Positions 7,566-16,050 of a DNA stretch of 18,709 nt are shown piece after piece. Within the stretch, counting starts at the first letter, position 1; each line of letters starts with the position of its first letter. The DNA is from BMS3ABIN04 sp965554225 (lineage in GTDB: Bacteria; Bacteroidota; Ignavibacteria; Ignavibacteriales; Melioribacteraceae): assembly GCA_965554225.1 (NCBI GenBank), contig CBEVZC010000055.1:1-18709 (forward strand), read 5' to 3'. Made by a program: the position numbers and the translations under genes. The notes below the pieces were generated by a model. The model was not told where the DNA came from. It searched no databases and saw only the letters and a list, made by a program, of their open reading frames with translations.

Positions 7566-8771
7566 TTACTTCCCTAAAATAATTCTGAAAGTTGTTCCTC
7601 CGTTAATTGCAGATTGATTTACAAAAATTTTGCCTTTGTGATAGTTTTCTATAATTCTTTTTGAAAGACTTAGGCCCAAACCCCAGCCTCTTTTTTTTGT
7701 GCTGAATCCCGGTTTGAATATATCTTTCCTTCGTTTTGGGTCAACTCCTTTGCCGTTATCGGAAACATCAATATAAACGGAGTGTTCATGATTTTTAATT
7801 TGCAGAATTATTTTACCATTGTTATTGCCTATAGCGTCTAGTGCATTTTTTATTAAATTTTCCAGTACCCACTCAAATAATTCAGGGTTTACCATCGCTT
7901 TAATATCCGGGTCGCCCTCAAGCTGCAGTTCAACATTCATACCTTTTTGCGGTATCCTTCTTTGATAATATCTTACTACCGTTTCAATTAGTATATAAAT
8001 ATTCTTTAATTTCAATTCCGGTTTTGAACCGATCTTTGAAAATCTTTTTGTTATTTTATTTAAGCGTGTTAAATCGTTTCCCATTTCCTCGGCAACATCA
8101 AGTACTTTGTCGGGGTCTTTGTAATGTATCTTCAAAATTTCTTCCCAACCCATTAAACTGGAAATAGGAGTGCCAAGCTGATGTGCTGTTTCCTTCGCCA
8201 TTCCGACCCAGATATTACTTTGCTCGGTTCTCTTTAGATAACTGAAACTTATATATGCAATAATGATGAAGAGTATTGCAAAGATAATTTGAAGAAAAGG
8301 ATAATACTTTAATTGTCTAACCAGAGTAGAGTTTCCGTAATAAATTTTATTTAGTACAAGACTGTCTTGAATAACTACCCTTATTGGATTATGGATAGCC
8401 GCAAGTTCCTTTATTTTCTTTCTTAAGAAATTTTCTACTTCTTTTGGTTTAAGAGTTGAATCTATTTTAATATTCTTAATTCCTATTCCCTGCTGATAGA
8501 TATTCGGGTTGTTGCTCGAATCGGTTAAAATGAGAGGGAAGTCAATTCGCTTAATTATATTTTCAAAAATAAATGTAAAATCCTGTGTTTTTTCCGGGCT
8601 GGATTGTGCTATATATTGTAAACCCTTTGCATAAAGTTCAACTACTTGCGTTTCTCTTTGCTGGAGCCTTTTAACTAAGTTTTGTGTATAAAACAAAGTT
8701 GCCGCAGAAATTAAAATTGCAATAATTAAGAGAAACAGTTTAATATTTGCTGATGATTTACTTCCGCTCAT
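7566..8771 (-). CDS. membrane sensor histidine kinase (orphan)
   Basis: The 401-residue protein has a transmembrane helix at about 11-28, a periplasmic sensor region of roughly 130 residues with no domain I recognise, and a second helix at about 158-178. The kinase core has an H box with His197 (MAKETAHQLGTPISSL), an N box ENLIKNALDAI (304-314), G1 DNGKGVD (338-344), F box FKPGFSTKK (352-360) and G2 GWGLGLSLS (362-370). All catalytic motifs are intact. The variant H box, AHQLGTP rather than SHELRTP, is common in kinases of the Bacteroidota lineage. No response regulator gene is adjacent, so the partner is encoded elsewhere. The signal sensed cannot be read from the sequence. Confidence 0.93.
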   Translation of the reverse strand: MSGSKSSANIKLFLLIIAILISAATLFYTQNLVKRLQQRETQVVELYAKGLQYIAQSSPEKTQDFTFIFENIIKRIDFPLILTDSSNNPNIYQQGIGIKNIKIDSTLKPKEVENFLRKKIKELAAIHNPIRVVIQDSLVLNKIYYGNSTLVRQLKYYPFLQIIFAILFIIIAYISFSYLKRTEQSNIWVGMAKETAHQLGTPISSLMGWEEILKIHYKDPDKVLDVAEEMGNDLTRLNKITKRFSKIGSKPELKLKNIYILIETVVRYYQRRIPQKGMNVELQLEGDPDIKAMVNPELFEWVLENLIKNALDAIGNNNGKIILQIKNHEHSVYIDVSDNGKGVDPKRRKDIFKPGFSTKKRGWGLGLSLSKRIIENYHKGKIFVNQSAINGGTTFRIILGK

Positions 8772-8824
8772 AAAAGAATTGCCTGCTTATAATTTAAACG
8801 TAAAGTTAGGGAATTTTTGTGAAG

Positions 8825-8853
8825 ATTTTATGTTAGCGTACTATATTTTGCAA
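8825..8853 (-). promoter_or_regulatory. possible sigma70-type promoter of the histidine kinase gene
   Basis: On the minus strand, TTGCAA (8848-8853) and TAAAAT (8825-8830) are 17 bases apart, with the -10 box matching five of six positions. This lies about 55 bases upstream of the kinase start. A 12-base perfect palindrome, ATTTTGCAAAAT (8845-8856), overlaps the -35 box and may be chance in AT-rich DNA. Confidence 0.35.
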
Positions 8854-8871
8854 AATTACAAATAATTAAAT

Positions 8872-10140
8872 CTACAACTCAATCGTTTGGGACCTTCTAG
8901 GTCCTACTGAGATGATGCTTATTTCAAACCCGCTTTTTTCAGAGATGAACGAAAGATAATCTTTTGCTTTTGCAGGCAGCTCGTCATAACTTTTTGCGTT
9001 TGTTATATCTTCTTTCCAACCCGGGAGTGTCTCATAAACCGGAGTAACATTTTCAAGTTTATTTAAACTTGTAGGAAAATATTTAAGGTCTTTCCCGTCA
9101 AGTTTATAACCTGTACAGACTTTAATTTTGTCAAAATTACTTAAAACATCTAGTTTTGTAATTGCAGCTCTTTCCATACCGTTAATCGTACGTGAATAGT
9201 TAACAAGAAAAGCATCGAACCAGCCGCATCTGCGCGGTCTTCCTGTTGTCGCTCCGAATTCATGTCCCCATTTACGCATGTTTTCACCTTCTTCATCTAA
9301 CATTTCTGTTGGGAAAGGACCTAAGCCCACACGTGTTGTGTATGCTTTTACTATTCCAATAACCGAATTAATTTTTGTGGGTGGAATTCCGGTTCCGGTA
9401 CAAGCGCCGCCTGCAGTAGGATTAGAAGATGTTACATAAGGATAAGTTCCGTGGTCAATATCCAGAAGCGCTCCTTGTGCTCCTTCCATTAAGACCGATT
9501 TCCCTTCATCTACGGCGTTGTTTAAGTAAGCAGCTGTATTTGTTATGTATTTATCAATCCTTTTATCAAATGCTAAGTATTCTTCAACAATTTTGTTAAT
9601 ATCCAATTCTTCCCTGGAATAAATCTTTTTTAAGATATTATTTTTTTCATCTATGTTTCTTCTGAGCTTTTCTTCTAATACGGACTTGTGAAGCAGGTCC
9701 TCAATTTTAATTCCTTTTCGGGCATATTTGTCTAAGTAGCATGGACCAATGCCGCGACCGGTTGTTCCAATTTTGTTTTTTCCGCTTTCGCTTATTGTGT
9801 CTAAAAGTTTATGGTATGGCATTATTAAATGTGCATTATTACTAATCAAAAGTCTCCCTTCAATATTTATCCCGGAGCTTTCAAGCATTTCAATCTCTTC
9901 CAGCAAAGCAACCGGGTCAACAACTACTCCATTCCCAATTACGCATGTTACGTTTTCTCTTAAAATACCGGCTGGAATTAGATGAAGAATAAATTGTTTA
10001 TTACCTATTTCAATTGTATGACCGGCATTAGCTCCGCCTTGGTAACGTGCAACTATATTGTGTCCTTCAGATAAAATATCAACAATTTTACCTTTCCCTT
10101 CATCTCCCCATTGACTGCCGACAACAACAGTAACTTTCAT
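8872..10140 (-). CDS. purA: adenylosuccinate synthetase
   Basis: The 422-residue protein is a full-length PurA (E. coli 432). It shows the N-terminal SQWGDEGKGK P-loop with the catalytic Asp13, His41 in NAGHTI, the IMP-binding TTGRGIGPCY segment (126-135), a GATTGRPRRCGW motif and the typical SVGPRRSQTI C-terminus. It catalyses GTP-dependent condensation of IMP and aspartate to adenylosuccinate, the first step from IMP to AMP, in the cytoplasm. A GGAG ribosome site five bases before the ATG supports the start. It is separated from the upstream STAS gene by a terminator, so it probably has its own promoter in the short gap. Confidence 0.98.
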   Translation of the reverse strand: MKVTVVVGSQWGDEGKGKIVDILSEGHNIVARYQGGANAGHTIEIGNKQFILHLIPAGILRENVTCVIGNGVVVDPVALLEEIEMLESSGINIEGRLLISNNAHLIMPYHKLLDTISESGKNKIGTTGRGIGPCYLDKYARKGIKIEDLLHKSVLEEKLRRNIDEKNNILKKIYSREELDINKIVEEYLAFDKRIDKYITNTAAYLNNAVDEGKSVLMEGAQGALLDIDHGTYPYVTSSNPTAGGACTGTGIPPTKINSVIGIVKAYTTRVGLGPFPTEMLDEEGENMRKWGHEFGATTGRPRRCGWFDAFLVNYSRTINGMERAAITKLDVLSNFDKIKVCTGYKLDGKDLKYFPTSLNKLENVTPVYETLPGWKEDITNAKSYDELPAKAKDYLSFISEKSGFEISIISVGPRRSQTIEL

Positions 10141-10180
10141 GCCCTCTCCGAAAAATTTAGTGTTGAAAATGACAATAAAA

Positions 10181-10206
10181 AACTCCGAATGTGTTTGTTC
10201 GGAGTT
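10181..10206 (-). terminator. rho-independent terminator of the STAS gene
   Basis: A perfect nine-base stem (AACTCCGAA / TTCGGAGTT) with an eight-base loop is followed, on the minus strand, by a T-rich run (TTTTTTATTG). It lies 24 bases after the stop of the STAS gene and before purA, so it should end the STAS transcript. On the plus strand the stem is followed only by TAAAAATG, so it is unlikely to act in that direction. Confidence 0.85.
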
Positions 10207-10229
10207 AAAAATGAAAAAACATATAGCGT

Positions 10230-10574
10230 TTAACTATCGGATAAACTTTTTACAGCATCATCAACAGAATCATAATGCTCAAAAATTGAAATAAGCTTAG
10301 TAATAATCAGTAAACTGTTTATTTTTTCGGTTGCATTTGCAAGTTTTAATGTACCACCGCCGTTTTTCATTGTTGTATACCCGCTAATCAACATTCCGAG
10401 TCCTGAACTATTCATGAACTTCACACCTGCTAAATCAACAATTACATTTCTTTTGCCTGCATCAAGAAATTGATGTAACTGCTGACCGAATTTTTCCGCT
10501 TCCGGTCCGCCCATTACGTTTCCCTTTAATTCAAGAATAACAGCATTATATTGCTCTTTTGTTTTAACTTTCAT
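10230..10574 (-). CDS. STAS-domain anti-sigma factor antagonist-like protein
   Basis: The 114-residue protein is a single STAS domain of the SpoIIAA/RsbV type. The phosphorylation-site motif is FMNSSGLGML (53-62), with Ser56 at the position of SpoIIAA Ser58. The C-terminal part follows the usual pattern of TLKLANATEKINSLL and a final helix. In this family a kinase of the RsbW/SpoIIAB type phosphorylates the serine and a PP2C phosphatase removes the phosphate, which decides binding to the anti-sigma factor. The gene is transcribed alone: a strong AGAGG ribosome site precedes the ATG and a terminator follows. It is divergent from the sigma factor/phosphatase locus. It is therefore a candidate second substrate of the kinase encoded there. 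Confidence 0.92.
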   Translation of the reverse strand: MKVKTKEQYNAVILELKGNVMGGPEAEKFGQQLHQFLDAGKRNVIVDLAGVKFMNSSGLGMLISGYTTMKNGGGTLKLANATEKINSLLIITKLISIFEHYDSVDDAVKSLSDS

Positions 10575-10655
10575 ATAAACCTCTAAATTATGTAAATAAA
10601 CAATTATTAATCAATATTAAAAAGAAATGTGTAATTTATAAAGAGGATTTACCAA

Positions 10656-10664
10656 ATTATATCA
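10656..10664 (-). promoter_or_regulatory. extended -10 promoter element for the STAS gene
   Basis: The minus strand reads TGATATAAT, a perfect TATAAT with the TGn extension, about 80 bases upstream of the STAS start codon. No good -35 box is present, as is common with extended -10 promoters. The expected transcript would have a leader of about 75 bases. Confidence 0.45.
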
Positions 10665-10853
10665 AATTTAATTCTCAGTTAAGTTATGGATTCTTTACGA
10701 GAAATGAAAGTATTTTTAGTGAGAAAATTATATTTTTTGGTTGTAATTTGTAGTATAAAAGAGCAATTCCTTAATAAATCATAATATTTGTTTAAAAAAA
10801 ATGATACAAAGTCTGCCGGATAAGAGCTTTAAGTAAACCAAGGGAACTACATT

Positions 10854-10860
10854 AAAGGGG
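10854..10860 (+). promoter_or_regulatory. ribosome binding site supporting the TTG start of the sigma factor
   Basis: AAAGGGG lies 12 bases before the TTG at 10873, a slightly long spacing. No in-frame ATG or GTG exists near the start of the conserved region, so this site supports TTG as the initiation codon. Confidence 0.5.
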
Positions 10861-10872
10861 AAGCGTCTAAAA

Positions 10873-11466
10873 TTGAGTAATGAACGAAATAGTAAACCTA
10901 ATAGTAAAAATAATGCTAATCTTAACGACGAAGATGCTTTATTAATTGAGCGGTTTAAAAAAGGAGACGAAACTGCATTCAGTGAATTAGTTAATAAACA
11001 TAAAGAAAAAGTTAGAAGCCTGGTTTATTTAACTTTAGGTGATTCTGAATATATAGATGATATTTCTCAAGACGTATTCATAAGTGCTTATAAAAAACTA
11101 AAAGAATTTCGTTTCGAATCGAAGTTTACAACTTGGCTTTATAGAGTTACGGTAAATAAATGTAGAGACTATCTTAGGAAAAAACGGGTTCGTAGTATAT
11201 TTGTTCCAATCAAAGATGAAGCATACAGATTAAGTTCTGGGCAAAATACGGAAAATATTGATATACCACATCTAGTTAGGAATGCTATTAGTAAATTACC
11301 TGATAAGTTGAGAGAGCCTTTAATTCTCAGGGATATTGATGGATTTAGTTATAAAGAAATTGCAGAGAAAATGGATTGTGAAGTCGGAACGATTAAATCA
11401 AGAATTTTCAGAGCACGGGAAAGTTTGAAAATCCTACTGGAACCATATCAAAATGAATTATTATAG
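10873..11466 (+). CDS. ECF-like sigma-70 family RNA polymerase sigma factor
   Basis: The 197-residue protein contains only sigma regions 2 and 4, the ECF (group 4) layout. Region 2 spans about 23-105, with DISQDVFISAYKKL (63-76), FTTWLYRVTVNKCRDYLRK (85-103) and a basic end. Region 4 spans about 133-190, with LPDKLREPLILRDIDGFSY and the helix-turn-helix YKEIAEKMDCEVGTIKSRIFRARESL (160-185). The first 20 residues are hydrophilic and Asn/Ser-rich. It starts with TTG. The next gene, a SpoIIE-type phosphatase, follows after 36 bases on the same strand, so they are probably one transcript. No zinc-finger or other typical ECF anti-sigma gene is adjacent. Instead the neighbours are partner-switch genes. 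Which promoters it recognises is unknown. Confidence 0.93.
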   Translation: MSNERNSKPNSKNNANLNDEDALLIERFKKGDETAFSELVNKHKEKVRSLVYLTLGDSEYIDDISQDVFISAYKKLKEFRFESKFTTWLYRVTVNKCRDYLRKKRVRSIFVPIKDEAYRLSSGQNTENIDIPHLVRNAISKLPDKLREPLILRDIDGFSYKEIAEKMDCEVGTIKSRIFRARESLKILLEPYQNELL

Positions 11467-11502
11467 ATGAATTTATAAAATCAATTATTAAAGCTTTAAA
11501 TT

Positions 11503-13566
11503 ATGGTATTAATTGTAAATAGAATATTGCACTCAACTACAACCAGAAAGTTGGAAAACGCAGTTCTGTTTTCAATTTTGTTTTTCGTTTATAAAATATT
11601 CTTTCCTACAGTAGACAGCTTCCTCATTTTATTTCTGGGCGAGATATTTGTTTTAATAACTTTATATTTATGGTCAGTTTATGTAGTTGAGTTTATTAGG
11701 AATAAAACTTCTGCAATTCTATCTGTTGTTGTTAATATCGGTATTTTTACGGCAATTATTTTATTTATTGTTACATCTGCGTTTAAGATTTTTAATTATT
11801 CCTATTCCTTTTCCACTAAAGTTGAATTGAATTTTTTTGAATCGATCTTTAATTCTTTTTTAGCACTGGTAATAATAGTTGCTCTAGCATATATATTTCA
11901 AGCAATTAGAACACTTTATTTCCTAAGACAAAAACGAAATTCTTCTCTTTATTTTAATCTTATGGTTTTGTTTTTTATTCTGACTGCTTTAACTAATTCC
12001 TACGGGCATATAAATATTGAGGCACAGTTCATAGTTGATATTTTGGAAGCAGTTGCAATAAGCTTAATTTTAATGAATTCATTTAGAGTTGCATGGATTG
12101 CATTTCTGACAAAAAAACAAAAAATTGGTTTACTCGGTTTATCGATTGTCTTAATAATACTATTCTCAATAAATACAAGTGAATCTTTTCTTGATCCTTT
12201 TCCGCTTTATCATACATCGCCCGCTCTAACAATGATTATAAGATTGCTGATGATATATGGGATATTATATTTTAGCGTAGTGTTTTTTACCACTTTATTC
12301 CATCTGCCAACAGCTTCGGCTATTGATAGAAAATCGGAAGAGCTTTCTTCGTTTATGGACTTAAGCAGTTTGTTGAACCAAGTTTTTGATATTAATGAAC
12401 TTAGTGATACTGTAACAAAAATGACTCGTAATGTATGTAATTGCGAAGCTGCCTGGTTAGCAACATCTTTTTCCGGAGAAGAGACCATACAATCCGTAAA
12501 TAGTATTGGATATTTGGAAGCGGAAAATATTACTTCTAATTTAAGAAATAATAAATTACTTCCGAATTTTATCAATACATTTAAACTTAAGGGATTAGAT
12601 TCTTTAGATGATCATTCGAGGTTTGAAACAGTTGTAGTTGCACCATTAAAGATACATGGGGATGTAAATGGTTATCTTTTTGCTGCAAGAGAAAGCGATA
12701 TGTTTTTTGATGATGAAGATAAGAAATCAATATCCGCATTTGCAGATTATGCGGCTCTGGCGTTAGAAAATGCCAAGTTGATTCAAGAATCTATTGAAAA
12801 GGAAAGGCTTGAAAAAGAATTAGATGTGGCCAGGGAAATCCAACGAAAAATTTTACCGAAGTCAATACCGAAAGTTAATTATTTAGACATTGCATCTTTA
12901 TTCATTCCTGCATTTGAAGTAGGCGGTGATTATTATGATTTTTTCGAGTTGGATAATGAGAATATAGGATTTATAATTGCCGATGTTTCGGGTAAAAGTA
13001 TTCAGGCTGCTTTTATTATGGCTGAAGTTAAAGGAATTTTTAAGTCTTTGTCCGGCGTAACCAATACACCCAAAGAACTTTTTATTAGAGCAAATGAGAT
13101 ATTAAAAGAAAGTTTAGATAGAAAAAGTTTTGTAACGGCAACTTATGGAATCTTAAATATAAAAACCGGCAAATTTTCTTTTAGCCGTGCCGGGCATTCA
13201 CCTGTTATGCATTATACCAACAATAAAATTGTAAAGTACATCCCCCAAGGAATTGGGCTTGGTATTGAAAAAGGGGAAAGATTTGCATCAATAATAAAAG
13301 AAATGGAAATTCAATTAAATTATAACGATATTTTAATTTTATTTACTGACGGTATAAATGAATCGCAAAATAAAAGTTTGGAAGATTACGGTTATGATAG
13401 ACTTGAAAAAGTAATTATGGAAAATAAGGATAGTGACATGGACATTCTTGCTAAAAAAATTATCGAGTCGGTTTCACTTTTTTCTAAAGATAGTTCACAA
13501 CATGACGATATTACATTGGTATTATTTAAATGGAAATTCAATAATAAGTCAATTGGAGATAATTGA
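11503..13566 (+). CDS. SpoIIE/RsbU-type PP2C phosphatase with eight-TM and GAF sensor
   Basis: The 687-residue protein begins with about eight hydrophobic helices (residues 17-268), then a GAF-like domain (about 281-425), a charged coiled-coil linker ending in AREIQRKILPKSIP (443-456) and a C-terminal PP2C/SpoIIE domain (460-677). Metal-binding aspartates are visible: Asp476 in VGGDYYD, Asp494 in IADVSGKS, Asp616 in FTDGINES and Asp668/669 in HDDITLV. The family dephosphorylates STAS proteins to release a sigma factor. The helices place the sensor in the membrane with the catalytic end in the cytoplasm. Its stop overlaps the next ATG by one base, indicating translational coupling to the STAS gene, its likely substrate. 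Confidence 0.93.
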   Translation: MVLIVNRILHSTTTRKLENAVLFSILFFVYKIFFPTVDSFLILFLGEIFVLITLYLWSVYVVEFIRNKTSAILSVVVNIGIFTAIILFIVTSAFKIFNYSYSFSTKVELNFFESIFNSFLALVIIVALAYIFQAIRTLYFLRQKRNSSLYFNLMVLFFILTALTNSYGHINIEAQFIVDILEAVAISLILMNSFRVAWIAFLTKKQKIGLLGLSIVLIILFSINTSESFLDPFPLYHTSPALTMIIRLLMIYGILYFSVVFFTTLFHLPTASAIDRKSEELSSFMDLSSLLNQVFDINELSDTVTKMTRNVCNCEAAWLATSFSGEETIQSVNSIGYLEAENITSNLRNNKLLPNFINTFKLKGLDSLDDHSRFETVVVAPLKIHGDVNGYLFAARESDMFFDDEDKKSISAFADYAALALENAKLIQESIEKERLEKELDVAREIQRKILPKSIPKVNYLDIASLFIPAFEVGGDYYDFFELDNENIGFIIADVSGKSIQAAFIMAEVKGIFKSLSGVTNTPKELFIRANEILKESLDRKSFVTATYGILNIKTGKFSFSRAGHSPVMHYTNNKIVKYIPQGIGLGIEKGERFASIIKEMEIQLNYNDILILFTDGINESQNKSLEDYGYDRLEKVIMENKDSDMDILAKKIIESVSLFSKDSSQHDDITLVLFKWKFNNKSIGDN

Positions 13567-13568
13567 TG
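13555..13568 (+). promoter_or_regulatory. ribosome site and TGATG coupling that set the STAS start
   Basis: GGAGAT (13555-13560) precedes the ATG at 13566 by five bases. That ATG shares its first base with the TGA of the phosphatase gene. A TTG directly in front (13563) is in frame but less likely to be used. Confidence 0.7.
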
Positions 13569-13919
13569 GCAGATTTTAAAGTTGATATGCGGGGGATAGG
13601 TTCGGTTAGTGTTTTGGATATTAAAGGATATTTGGATGCTCACACAACTCCCGAACTTGAAAATGCATTTAACAAATTGATTGATGATCGCAATTATAAG
13701 GTAGTTGTTAATCTATCCGATCTCAATTACATCAGCAGCGCAGGGTTAGGTGTGTTTATGGCTTATGTTGAAACTATGCGGGAAAACAATGGAGACATTA
13801 AGTTCTCAAATTTAAAGAAAGACGTTTATAATATTTTTGATTTGCTTGGTTTCCCTATGCTGTACGAGTTTTATGATGACGAAAAAGAAGCTGTAGAAAA
13901 ATTTAGCGAATTAAAATAA
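13566..13919 (+). CDS. STAS-domain anti-sigma factor antagonist (RsbV/SpoIIAA-like)
   Basis: The 117-residue protein is one STAS domain. The phosphosite motif is NYISSAGLGVFM (54-65). Ser58 aligns with SpoIIAA Ser58, although the usual DSSG is SSAG here. The C-terminal LKKDVYNIFDLLGF segment is typical of the family. It lies directly between a SpoIIE phosphatase (one-base overlap) and an HATPase kinase (next start codon directly after its stop), the classic phosphatase-antagonist-kinase arrangement. Phosphorylation by the kinase should prevent, and dephosphorylation allow, binding to the kinase/anti-sigma protein. It is a paralogue of the STAS protein encoded divergently upstream of the sigma gene. 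Confidence 0.93.
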   Translation: MADFKVDMRGIGSVSVLDIKGYLDAHTTPELENAFNKLIDDRNYKVVVNLSDLNYISSAGLGVFMAYVETMRENNGDIKFSNLKKDVYNIFDLLGFPMLYEFYDDEKEAVEKFSELK

Positions 13920-14354
13920 TTGAAAAATTTTAAAACTAAAATAGATAGAAAATTAACTATTAAAAGTTCTACGGCAAATTTATCAACCGTTCGTAACTTT
14001 ATTAAAACCTCTGCGTTAGAATGCGGATTTGACGAAGAAACAACCGGTAAAATAATTTTAGCTGTTGATGAGGCATGCACTAATATTATTAAGCACGCAT
14101 ATAATTATTCTCCTGACGGAGATATTTTGGTGAATGTTAAGTTCTATAATAAAAAGTTTTCCGTAATTATTACTGATAGTGGCATCCCCTTTGATTCATC
14201 TTTAATCCCTGAACCGAATTTAGAAGAATATTTAAAACAAAAGAAGGTCGGCGGACTTGGAATGTTTCTAATGAGGAAACTTATGGACCAAGTTAAATAT
14301 TCTATACCAGCAAATGGCAAGAACCGTGTAACATTAGTAAAATATTTGTCGTAA
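13920..14354 (+). CDS. RsbW/SpoIIAB-like serine kinase / anti-sigma factor (HATPase_c)
   Basis: The 144-residue protein is a single GHKL ATPase domain. The N box is AVDEACTNIIKHAY (48-61), with Glu51 as catalytic base and Asn55 as Mg ligand. G1 is TDSGIPFD (85-92, Asp86 and Gly88) and G2 is VGGLGMFLMRKLMD (110-123). This is the SpoIIAB/RsbW kinase layout, not that of a histidine kinase, as no H box exists. The family phosphorylates STAS antagonists and binds a sigma factor or other client. It starts with TTG immediately after the STAS stop with no obvious ribosome site, consistent with coupled translation. Its client is not shown by the sequence. The ECF-like sigma factor at the head of the locus is the obvious but unusual candidate. 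Confidence 0.9.
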   Translation: MKNFKTKIDRKLTIKSSTANLSTVRNFIKTSALECGFDEETTGKIILAVDEACTNIIKHAYNYSPDGDILVNVKFYNKKFSVIITDSGIPFDSSLIPEPNLEEYLKQKKVGGLGMFLMRKLMDQVKYSIPANGKNRVTLVKYLS

Positions 14355-14359
14355 ATCTT

Positions 14360-16036
14360 ATGCATTTACAAAATAAAAACTCCGCGCTAAAAAATCTTTC
14401 TGCTCTTGTAGATTTTTCTAATTTGATAAATTCCAGTCTCGATCTGAACTTCACTTTAAACAATATTCTATTTACATGCTTTGCGAAGTTGCAAGTTACA
14501 AAAGGAATTGTACTATTTGTTGAAAACAATAAACTAAATATTAAGTCATCTAAAGGATTTGTCAATCATCAACTGGATGATTTCCCGGATATTTCTGCAG
14601 ACAACTTTGAAACAGAAACGAAATTTAAGACCTTTCTAAAACAGCATCATCTACAATATTATGTAAAAATTCAAACTGCAAGTAGATTAATCGGTTTAGT
14701 TATTCTCGGTGAAAAACTAGATAAGAGTTCTTATTTAGAAGAAGATAAAGAGTTTCTTACAACTTTAGTTAATATTGGCAGCACGGCAATAGAAAATTCA
14801 CTTGCTGTGGAAAAATTAAAAAATATAAATAAAACTTTAGACTCTAAAGTAAATCAGTTAAGTTCTCTGTTTGATTTAAGCAAGGAATTTAGTGGTATTC
14901 TTGAAGAGCAAAGAGTAAGCAAACTATTGGTGTTTTCGGTAATCGCGCAAATGTTAGTTTCTAAGTTTGCAGTTATAACCTGTGAAAATAGTAAACCAAA
15001 GGTTTTGGAATCAAGAATACCGGTGGATGAATTAGAGAAAGTCTTAGGTGATTGTTTATTAATTAGTGAAACCGAACCCTTAGATGAAATTAAAATCAAG
15101 GACAAGTATTCTAAATTGTGGAACTTGGGAATTGTATTGGCAATTCCAATGCTGATAAAAGGAGAGACTAAGGGTTTAATTCTACTAGGGAAAAGACTAA
15201 ATAATCTGGATTATACAAAATCCGATATTGAATATGTTTCGTCAGTCGGTGGTCTCGCTATTATATCAATTGAAAATAGCAGGCTTTTTAAAGAGGCTAT
15301 AGAAAAGCAAAAAATGGAAAAGGATTTGGAAATTGCAAAAAATATTCAGCAAAATTTATTGCCTTCATCCATTCCAGAACTGAAAGAATTAGAAATATCG
15401 GCATTTAACAAAACTGCGCGCCAAGTTGGCGGAGATTATTATGATTTAATTAAACTAGATGATAATAAACTGCTTCTCGCTATAGCGGATGTTTCCGGTA
15501 AAGGAGTTCAAGCTGCTTTGCTAATGGCGAATCTGCAGGCGTTTTTAAAGTCAATTGTTAAACAGAACATTCCTCTTATGGATGCGTCTAATTTAATAAA
15601 CGATTTAGTATCTGAAAATACAACTAATGGAAGCTTTATAACTTTTTTCTGGGGTAAAATAAATTTAGATACTAAAATATTTGAGTATGTAAATGCCGGT
15701 CATAATCCACCGTTATTATTACGAAACGGTGAGATAGTTAAGTTTAAAAAAGGCGGTATGATCTTAGGCGTTATGAATACTGTCATTCCGTACGAGTCGG
15801 AAAAAGTAAGTTTAAAGACCGGTGATGTAATTGTGCTGTTTACAGATGGAATTACTGAGGCTATGAATATAAAAAATGTAGAGTATGGTGATGAACGGTT
15901 AGAAAAATTATCTTTACAAAAAGCCGATGCAAGTTCGGAGGAAATTTTAAATGCAATTATTGATGACATTCATGAACATACTTGGGATGCGGAACAGTCG
16001 GATGACATTACATGTTTAGTTCTAAAAGTAAAATAA
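14360..16036 (+). CDS. cytosolic SpoIIE/RsbU-type phosphatase with two GAF domains
   Basis: The 558-residue protein has no membrane segment. A first GAF-like domain (about 12-145), a coiled stretch (145-168), a second GAF-like domain (168-310) and a helical linker ending in AKNIQQNLLPSSIP (326-339) precede the PP2C/SpoIIE domain (345-558). Metal-site aspartates are Asp359 in VGGDYYD, Asp377 in IADVSGKG, Asp496 in FTDGITEAM and Asp548/549 in SDDITCLV. NAGHNPPLLL (445-454) is typical. It should respond to a soluble ligand or protein partner through the GAF domains and act on a STAS protein. The gene begins five bases after the kinase stop. The GAF domains are divergent, so no ligand can be named. 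Confidence 0.92.
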   Translation: MHLQNKNSALKNLSALVDFSNLINSSLDLNFTLNNILFTCFAKLQVTKGIVLFVENNKLNIKSSKGFVNHQLDDFPDISADNFETETKFKTFLKQHHLQYYVKIQTASRLIGLVILGEKLDKSSYLEEDKEFLTTLVNIGSTAIENSLAVEKLKNINKTLDSKVNQLSSLFDLSKEFSGILEEQRVSKLLVFSVIAQMLVSKFAVITCENSKPKVLESRIPVDELEKVLGDCLLISETEPLDEIKIKDKYSKLWNLGIVLAIPMLIKGETKGLILLGKRLNNLDYTKSDIEYVSSVGGLAIISIENSRLFKEAIEKQKMEKDLEIAKNIQQNLLPSSIPELKELEISAFNKTARQVGGDYYDLIKLDDNKLLLAIADVSGKGVQAALLMANLQAFLKSIVKQNIPLMDASNLINDLVSENTTNGSFITFFWGKINLDTKIFEYVNAGHNPPLLLRNGEIVKFKKGGMILGVMNTVIPYESEKVSLKTGDVIVLFTDGITEAMNIKNVEYGDERLEKLSLQKADASSEEILNAIIDDIHEHTWDAEQSDDITCLVLKVK

Positions 16037-16050
16037 CAAAATTTGGATTT

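Larger units (their letters stand above)
10575..10872. other. divergent intergenic region between STAS and sigma-factor genes
   Basis: This 298-base, strongly AT-rich gap holds no ORF that I can support. It contains an extended -10 element for the STAS gene (10656-10664, minus strand) and the ribosome site of the sigma gene. I found no confident sigma70 promoter facing the sigma gene. TATAAA at 10754-10759 has no acceptable -35 box. A GGAACT/TCTAA pair at 10843-10870 is treated as a finding. Confidence 0.6.

Noticed and set aside
10596..10620. AT-rich inverted repeat TTAAT/ATTAA in the STAS leader region as an operator
   Set aside because: Five-base arms made only of A and T are expected by chance in this sequence.
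12210..12575. Minus-strand ORF of 121 codons within the first phosphatase gene
   Set aside because: It is antisense to the last TM segment and GAF region of a protein with intact domains. It has no recognisable motif, as with the other antisense ORFs here.
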